Source: Candidatus Fermentibacteraceae bacterium
Lineage (GTDB): Bacteria > Fermentibacterota > Fermentibacteria > Fermentibacterales > JCC-6
Length of the DNA stretch: 17,464 nt
Direction of reading: 5' to 3'
Assembly (NCBI GenBank): GCA_021162285.1
Contig: JAGGYZ010000218.1
Location: 1 to 17,464, forward strand
Position 1 is the stretch's first letter. Each line of letters opens with the position of its first letter. The notes under the pieces are model-generated. The model worked only from the letters and a program-made list of their open reading frames with translations, was not told the DNA's origin and made no database searches. Made by a program: the position numbers and the translations under genes. Positions 13,585-17,464 of this stretch are shown in pieces.

Positions 13585-15426
13585 ATGGACTTTCAACGAA
13601 TCGAGAAGAGGCTGCGATACCATGTTAATGACCTGCTTATCCGCAATACTCTGTGGCAGATACTGGTTCTGGTAGTTGTATCATCTGTAATTGTCTCTGC
13701 TGGAGTTGTTCTGGTGGACGGTACGGTACAGCACAGCTTCTGGTGGTCATTCACCAGGCTTCTTGACCAGGGGACTTTTGTTGATGATGCCGATGAATGT
13801 GATAGTTCGCAGACAGTTGTTGCAGGTGTTTTAGTTACAATTGGCGGCATTCTCGTTCTTTCTCTGCTTATTGGTATTTTTTCCTCCAAGATTACCGAGC
13901 AGATTGATTCATTGAAAAAGGGCAGATCGCCTGTAGTCGAAAGGGACCACTTCATAGTCTGTGGAAACGGAGACCGGCTGTTTGAAGTGACTAGAGAACT
14001 GGTAAAAGCAGGAGAAGAGGGGTCTATCCACGGAAGAATCGTACTGTTTTCCAATGATTCCCGTGAAAGGCTCGAAGAAGTGCTAATTCAGCGGCTGGGG
14101 AAGAAACGGGCGAAAAAAATCATCTGCAGGTCTGGAGACCCCACGGATATTGACGCTCTTGACCTGCCGGGTTTTGATAAAAGTGAAGGGTTTGTTGTGG
14201 TTGGAGACCGGGACAGCACGGTGATAAAAACCCTTATCGCCGTGAAATCCATAATGGGAACCAGGCAGGCAAACGGAGTCTGCGAGCTCAGAAACAGGGA
14301 TAAAGGTAAAATTGCCAGGATGGCTTTCCCCGATGTAAACTGGGTTCCTGTGCGCGAAATAGTTATGCGTCTTCTGGTTCAGGTTGGCAGACAGCCTGGT
14401 TTAAGTACAGTTTACAGTGAAATACTCAGCTATGACGGAAACGAATTTTATATAGAATCGTGTGAGCACGCCCGGGGTTTGATGATCAAAGAGATATCTC
14501 AGAGAATTTCAGGCGGGATCGTTTCCGGAGTGTTAAGTGAAGGCAGGATAGTTCTCAATCCTCCCGGGGATTTTGTAATTAAGGAAAGCGATGAACTTCT
14601 TGTTCTCGAGGAGAACAGAGGTTCCTGCCGGTTAATAAAGTCACGTGAAAAGCGCACGGTGTCAGCCACGGCAGAGGGTAGCCAAAAACAACAGATCAAT
14701 CCTCTTCGGATGCTTGTCCTCTCCGGAGAAAGCAGGAATTTCAGTTTCATGCTCAAGCTTCTTGATAAATACTCTGACCCCGGTTCAGAGATTGTTGTGG
14801 CAGGTTCTATTCCACAGCTTGATGGGAACCGGCTGCTGGACCAGGTTCAATACAAACACTGCGGGAAGAAATACATTGAGATGCAGCGAACCGATCCCGA
14901 AGCAGTGGAGCGGCTTCATCCGGAGGAATACCACAGCATAATGGTAATTTCAGGGAAGAGCCCGGAGATGTCTGACGAGGAAGCCGATTCTGAATGTATT
15001 ATAACGCTGCTGATTATCAGAGATATTTCAACGAGACTTGCAGAAGGCTGGACAACGACAGTGGTCTCTGAAATCAGGAATCCCAAAAACAGAAGGCTTG
15101 CCACGGCAGCAGGAATTGATGACTTCGTGATTTCGAATGAAGTGTGCAGTATGATAATGGCTCAGCTGGTGATTCAACCCTATCTGAAACTGGTTTACGA
15201 CGAGATATTCGACCCGTCCGGGTGTGAGATTCAGCTTAGAGATGCTTCCCGGTACAACGCGAAAGATTTCTCCGGTCTGGCTGCCGTCGGGCTGGCCAGA
15301 GGAGAGGTTGTTCTAGGGTGGCTTACCGGAACCGGTATTGATTCAAAGGCGAGGCTTAACCCCGCATCTGATGAACTGCTGCCTGATCACCCGGACACCA
15401 GGATAGTTGTAATTGCTGAAAGGTAG
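13585..15426 (+). CDS. CASTOR/POLLUX-like ion channel with tandem RCK-like domains
   Basis: 613 residues from the ATG at 13585, chosen because GGGAGG lies 4 nt upstream; the open frame extends to 13522 but that extension has no ribosome binding site and would abut the divergent gene. Layout: basic N-terminus, TM1 (about 24-45), a pore-loop-like segment with FWWSFTRLLDQGTF (52-65), TM2 (about 77-100), then the family-typical SSKITEQIDSLKKGRSPVVERDHFIVCGNGD (100-130, in parts), which matches the linker and first Rossmann-like RCK strand of plant CASTOR/POLLUX (SYM8) proteins. A second RCK-like unit starts about 374 (LRMLVLSGES). The pore motif differs from the plant ADAG/DAG-type filter, so ion selectivity cannot be predicted. 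It heads a three-gene coupled operon: the next start is 2 bp past its stop. Confidence 0.82.
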   Translation: MDFQRIEKRLRYHVNDLLIRNTLWQILVLVVVSSVIVSAGVVLVDGTVQHSFWWSFTRLLDQGTFVDDADECDSSQTVVAGVLVTIGGILVLSLLIGIFSSKITEQIDSLKKGRSPVVERDHFIVCGNGDRLFEVTRELVKAGEEGSIHGRIVLFSNDSRERLEEVLIQRLGKKRAKKIICRSGDPTDIDALDLPGFDKSEGFVVVGDRDSTVIKTLIAVKSIMGTRQANGVCELRNRDKGKIARMAFPDVNWVPVREIVMRLLVQVGRQPGLSTVYSEILSYDGNEFYIESCEHARGLMIKEISQRISGGIVSGVLSEGRIVLNPPGDFVIKESDELLVLEENRGSCRLIKSREKRTVSATAEGSQKQQINPLRMLVLSGESRNFSFMLKLLDKYSDPGSEIVVAGSIPQLDGNRLLDQVQYKHCGKKYIEMQRTDPEAVERLHPEEYHSIMVISGKSPEMSDEEADSECIITLLIIRDISTRLAEGWTTTVVSEIRNPKNRRLATAAGIDDFVISNEVCSMIMAQLVIQPYLKLVYDEIFDPSGCEIQLRDASRYNAKDFSGLAAVGLARGEVVLGWLTGTGIDSKARLNPASDELLPDHPDTRIVVIAER

Positions 15427-15428
15427 AT

Positions 15429-16151
15429 ATGAAAGGATCAGGATTTGTTAATGCCCTCGGTTTTATTACCGGGACTGTATTTATGTTTCTGGGGGTGGTT
15501 TTCAGTATTGGAGGCCCTCTGGTGAATTCCCGGCTTGATTCCTCTCTTCAGGAATTATCACATGGGATTAGAATTGCCGGTAATGCTGTCAGCACATCAA
15601 CAGAAGGAGTTTCCGGCTCTACAGGAATGATCGAGGAAGTGAGAATATCCCTGGAGAACACATCCAGCATTGTAACAAACACCGGTGATGTTATTCTTCA
15701 AACAGTTACGATTCTGGAAGAATTGAAAGTTATTCTGCCTGCTCTGGCGAATGACATGGCATCAATGCCGTCTATGGTAAGAAACATGATGCCCGCCAAT
15801 CATTTTGATGAGGTGGCGGAGAGAACGGAAACCGTCTCAACGGAGCTGGGATTTCTAAATACGCATCTGGAAGATCTTTCCGGGGATATTATTGTTGTTG
15901 GCGGGTCTATAGGAGAAGTAGCTGTTTCGGTCGAGGCAATGGAGCAGGATCTTCTCTCTGCAGAAGGTTCCTTCGGTGAAGCGGCAGACATGATGAACGA
16001 ACTGGCCTCTTCTCTGGAAAACGGATCTTTTACAGATATTGTTTCCATTTCCATGATCGGTCTTGGAATCCTGATGTTTCTTGCCGGTCTTTATCAGATT
16101 TTCACAGGAATGATGATCCGCAAACTGGTGAAAGGACAGGTTGAGAAATGA
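15429..16151 (+). CDS. two-TM protein with long helical extracytoplasmic domain (unknown function)
   Basis: I do not recognise a family. 240 residues: TM1 at about 8-29, TM2 at about 204-228 and a short basic tail (RKLVKGQVEK). The ~175 residues between them are predicted mostly helical, rich in Ser, Thr, Val, Glu and Leu with repeated small-residue heptad-like spacing (for example 46-100 and 135-200), like the periplasmic or coiled-coil part of chemoreceptor-type proteins. No HAMP, signalling domain or catalytic motif is visible. The charge pattern suggests that the helical part faces outside with both termini inside. The gene starts 2 bp after the channel stop, and its own stop overlaps the next start by 4 bp (ATGA), so it is made together with both neighbours and may form a complex with the channel. 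Confidence 0.7.
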   Translation: MKGSGFVNALGFITGTVFMFLGVVFSIGGPLVNSRLDSSLQELSHGIRIAGNAVSTSTEGVSGSTGMIEEVRISLENTSSIVTNTGDVILQTVTILEELKVILPALANDMASMPSMVRNMMPANHFDEVAERTETVSTELGFLNTHLEDLSGDIIVVGGSIGEVAVSVEAMEQDLLSAEGSFGEAADMMNELASSLENGSFTDIVSISMIGLGILMFLAGLYQIFTGMMIRKLVKGQVEK

Positions 16152-16666
16152 GGGTTGTTACTCTATTCCTTGCAGTTTTTGCTGTTCCACTTTTTGCGGG
16201 ATCTTTTACGCTGCTTTCCGACACTCTTGACCTGGGAGTTGGTACCTACCGTTCTGTAAAATTCAGAATAACTCCCCAGATGGCAGACAGTACCTGTATT
16301 TCCGGAAATTTCTTTACCGAGCCAACTCCTACAAAGCTAGAGTTTATTCTCATAACGGAACTCGATTACAGAAGCGGATGGGAAAGACGGGGAAACATAG
16401 ATACGCTGGGTGTTGTTTACGCAGAGAACGGACAGTTTTACATGGATATCCCTGATTTTGGAGATTTTGTTCTCATCGTAAGCAACCGCGGCAACACAGT
16501 ACCGGTTACCCTTCAGGCAGATCTGTCAGTATCCTACAAAGGCTCCGGTGTACAGTATGACTCCCTGCCGTTTGGTATGACTCTTCTGATGAGTGTTCTG
16601 GCCATTGGAGTGGTGCTGGCAGCTGTTTTGATCACTGTGAAGAAAATGTCTTCCAGCAAAACTTGA
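16148..16666 (+). CDS. signal peptide / beta-sandwich / C-terminal TM protein, GOLD-like (unknown function)
   Basis: 172 residues: signal peptide 1-17, an all-beta extracytoplasmic domain (about 20-132), one TM helix (about 143-164) and a short basic tail (KKMSSSKT). The beta domain reads like a GOLD (p24-type) sandwich: VGTYRSVKFRI, an ISGNFF turn (51-56), LEFILIT, a GQFYMDIPDFGDFVLIVSNRGN stretch (95-116 in parts) that matches the 'Gxf...pG.Y.l.vsN' pattern, then paired strands PVTLQADLSVSY. I infer the GOLD resemblance from memory; it is not an established assignment. The gene starts inside the previous stop codon (ATGA) and ends 33 bp before the Rrf2-type regulator. Natural partners would be the two-TM protein and the channel upstream. 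Confidence 0.6.
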   Translation: MRVVTLFLAVFAVPLFAGSFTLLSDTLDLGVGTYRSVKFRITPQMADSTCISGNFFTEPTPTKLEFILITELDYRSGWERRGNIDTLGVVYAENGQFYMDIPDFGDFVLIVSNRGNTVPVTLQADLSVSYKGSGVQYDSLPFGMTLLMSVLAIGVVLAAVLITVKKMSSSKT

Positions 16667-16699
16667 CCACATTGATATATTATAAAGGAAGGAGGCCTG

Positions 16700-17158
16700 A
16701 TGTTTATTTCTACAAGGAGCAGGTACGGACTGAGAGCTATGGTTCAACTGGCAAGAAACGGGCAGGCCGGTCCTTTAAGCCTGTCTGGAATTGCAGAGGA
16801 AGAAGAGATTCCTATCAGGTATCTTGAGCAGATATTCGGAAGGCTTCGCAGTGCTGATTTTGTGCAAGGGCGCAGAGGTCCAGGCGGCGGGTATGTGTTG
16901 AGCAGGAGTGCCTCTGAAATTACACTTCTTGAGGTTATCAGAGTGCTGGAAACAGAATTTTTTCACACAGACTGTGTTCTTCAATGCCCTGACTTCAAGC
17001 AGAAGGAAGGGAGTTCAAAGGAACGAATCCCATGCTGTTCCAGAGAAGACAGATGTCCCACCAAGAAACTCTGGACGGATATCAAGCTGATATGCGAAAC
17101 ATATCTTGGCAACAATACACTTGCAGATCTGTCCAACGGATCGCTTGAAATGGAGTAA
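16700..17158 (+). CDS. Rrf2-family transcriptional regulator (IscR-like, Fe-S type cysteines)
   Basis: 152 residues, standard Rrf2 length. The winged helix-turn-helix spans about 1-70 with STRSRYGLRAMVQLAR (4-19), IPIRYLEQIFGRLRSADFV (37-55) and RGPGGGYVLSR (59-69). The C-terminal part has C92, C96, C112, C113 and C119, and ends with LADLSNG. In IscR, three Cys and one His bind a [2Fe-2S] cluster in a tight C-x5-C-x5-C segment; here C113-x5-C119 fits one half but the spacing from C92 is about 20 residues longer, and no His follows CPTKKLW. It therefore probably senses Fe-S status but with altered ligand spacing. AAGGAAGGAGG upstream of the ATG is a strong ribosome binding site. The following iscU start lies 7 bp past its stop. 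Not called iscR because orthology is unproven. Confidence 0.88.
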   Translation: MFISTRSRYGLRAMVQLARNGQAGPLSLSGIAEEEEIPIRYLEQIFGRLRSADFVQGRRGPGGGYVLSRSASEITLLEVIRVLETEFFHTDCVLQCPDFKQKEGSSKERIPCCSREDRCPTKKLWTDIKLICETYLGNNTLADLSNGSLEME

Positions 17159-17165
17159 CCTTACA

Positions 17166-17464
17166 ATGTGGCAGTATTCTGATATACTCATGGATCACTT
17201 CATGAATCCCAGAAATGTTGGTAACCTTGATTCTCCCGACGGGCACTCAGAGGTTGGTTCTCCACAGTGCGGAGATGCCATGTTTCTTGATATTGATATA
17301 GACGACCAGGGAAAAATAGCAGATATAGCATTCAAGACCTTCGGGTGTGCAGGAGCAATTGCCAGTGCATCCGCCCTTACGGAAATGGTACGGGGTCTTC
17401 CGATAGAGGAAGCTCTCGGTATCAGGAACAGCCAGATTGCCGAATTCCTCGGCGGGATGCCTCC
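17166..17464 (+). CDS. iscU: IscU/NifU-type Fe-S cluster scaffold, N-terminal part (3' end outside window)
   Basis: 99 full codons then the window ends. Begins MWQYSDILMDHFMNPRNVG, the family opening. The first two scaffold cysteines are present: C35 in QCGDAMFL with Asp37, and C61 in FKTFGCAGAIASAS. The third Cys lies beyond the window, so completeness cannot be judged. IscU receives sulfur from a cysteine desulfurase and iron to assemble [2Fe-2S] and [4Fe-4S] clusters. It follows an Rrf2-type regulator by 7 bp; no cysteine desulfurase gene lies between them in this window, unlike the common iscR-iscS-iscU order. Confidence 0.9.
   Translation, partial: MWQYSDILMDHFMNPRNVGNLDSPDGHSEVGSPQCGDAMFLDIDIDDQGKIADIAFKTFGCAGAIASASALTEMVRGLPIEEALGIRNSQIAEFLGGMP

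Noticed and set aside
16663..16686. TTGACC followed by TATAAA before the Rrf2-type gene, a possible promoter
   Set aside because: The spacer would be only 12 bp, too short for a sigma70 promoter, and the start codon lies 14 nt beyond the -10. A promoter must be elsewhere or the gene is read from the upstream operon.
1..17464. CRISPR arrays, insertion sequences, integration sites, tRNA or rRNA genes
   Set aside because: No repeated spacers, transposase genes, terminal inverted repeats or RNA gene signatures were seen by eye on either strand.

Overview
The window reads as a chromosomal segment of a Gram-negative-type (diderm) bacterium that is not closely related to the standard models. Signs of a diderm are a predicted outer-membrane beta-barrel protein and a secreted C25 (gingipain-type) protease with a C-terminal sorting-like domain, of the kind common in the FCB group and in related candidate phyla such as Fermentibacteria or Eisenbacteria. 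The phylum is an inference from gene style and is not proven. Base composition is near 50% GC, GTG and TTG starts are used, and coding density is high. I see no tRNA, rRNA, CRISPR array, insertion sequence or phage gene.

Layout. Bases 1-686 (minus) hold the N-terminal part of a CotH-family secreted protein. Divergent from it is a small secreted protein ending in a CxxCxxC motif (734-1156). From 8146 down to 1203 the minus strand carries a tightly packed ten-gene block: rpsF, ssb, a second SSB/PriB-like OB-fold gene, rpsR, a DUF2232/YybS-like membrane protein, rplI, tsaD, acpS, nnr and a RhaI-type sugar isomerase homologue that has lost most recognisable active-site residues. A sigma70-like promoter and a structured leader of about 170 nt precede rpsF. 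A terminator hairpin lies beyond the last gene.

Upstream of rpsF, also on the minus strand, is a DUF4143-type ATPase whose reading frame includes the Walker A motif but has no ATG, GTG or TTG before it. Next come the C25 protease (minus) and an outer-membrane beta-barrel protein (plus), fired from back-to-back promoters. An inositol-monophosphatase-family gene (minus) meets the barrel gene stop to stop.

From 13585 the plus strand carries a three-gene, translationally coupled membrane operon: a CASTOR/POLLUX-like ion channel with RCK-like domains, a two-TM protein with a long helical extracytoplasmic domain, and a signal-peptide/beta-domain/TM protein reminiscent of GOLD/p24 topology. It is followed by an Rrf2-family regulator and the first 99 codons of an IscU/NifU-type Fe-S scaffold, cut by the window end.

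How the genes work together. The long minus-strand block combines translation (S6, S18, L9), DNA-binding OB-fold proteins, tRNA t6A modification (TsaD), carrier-protein activation (AcpS) and NAD(P)HX repair (Nnr), which is a growth-linked housekeeping set. The most novel-looking parts are the coupled channel/two-TM/GOLD-like operon, the apparent isomerase pseudoenzyme, and the second OB-fold protein in the position PriB occupies in enterobacteria.
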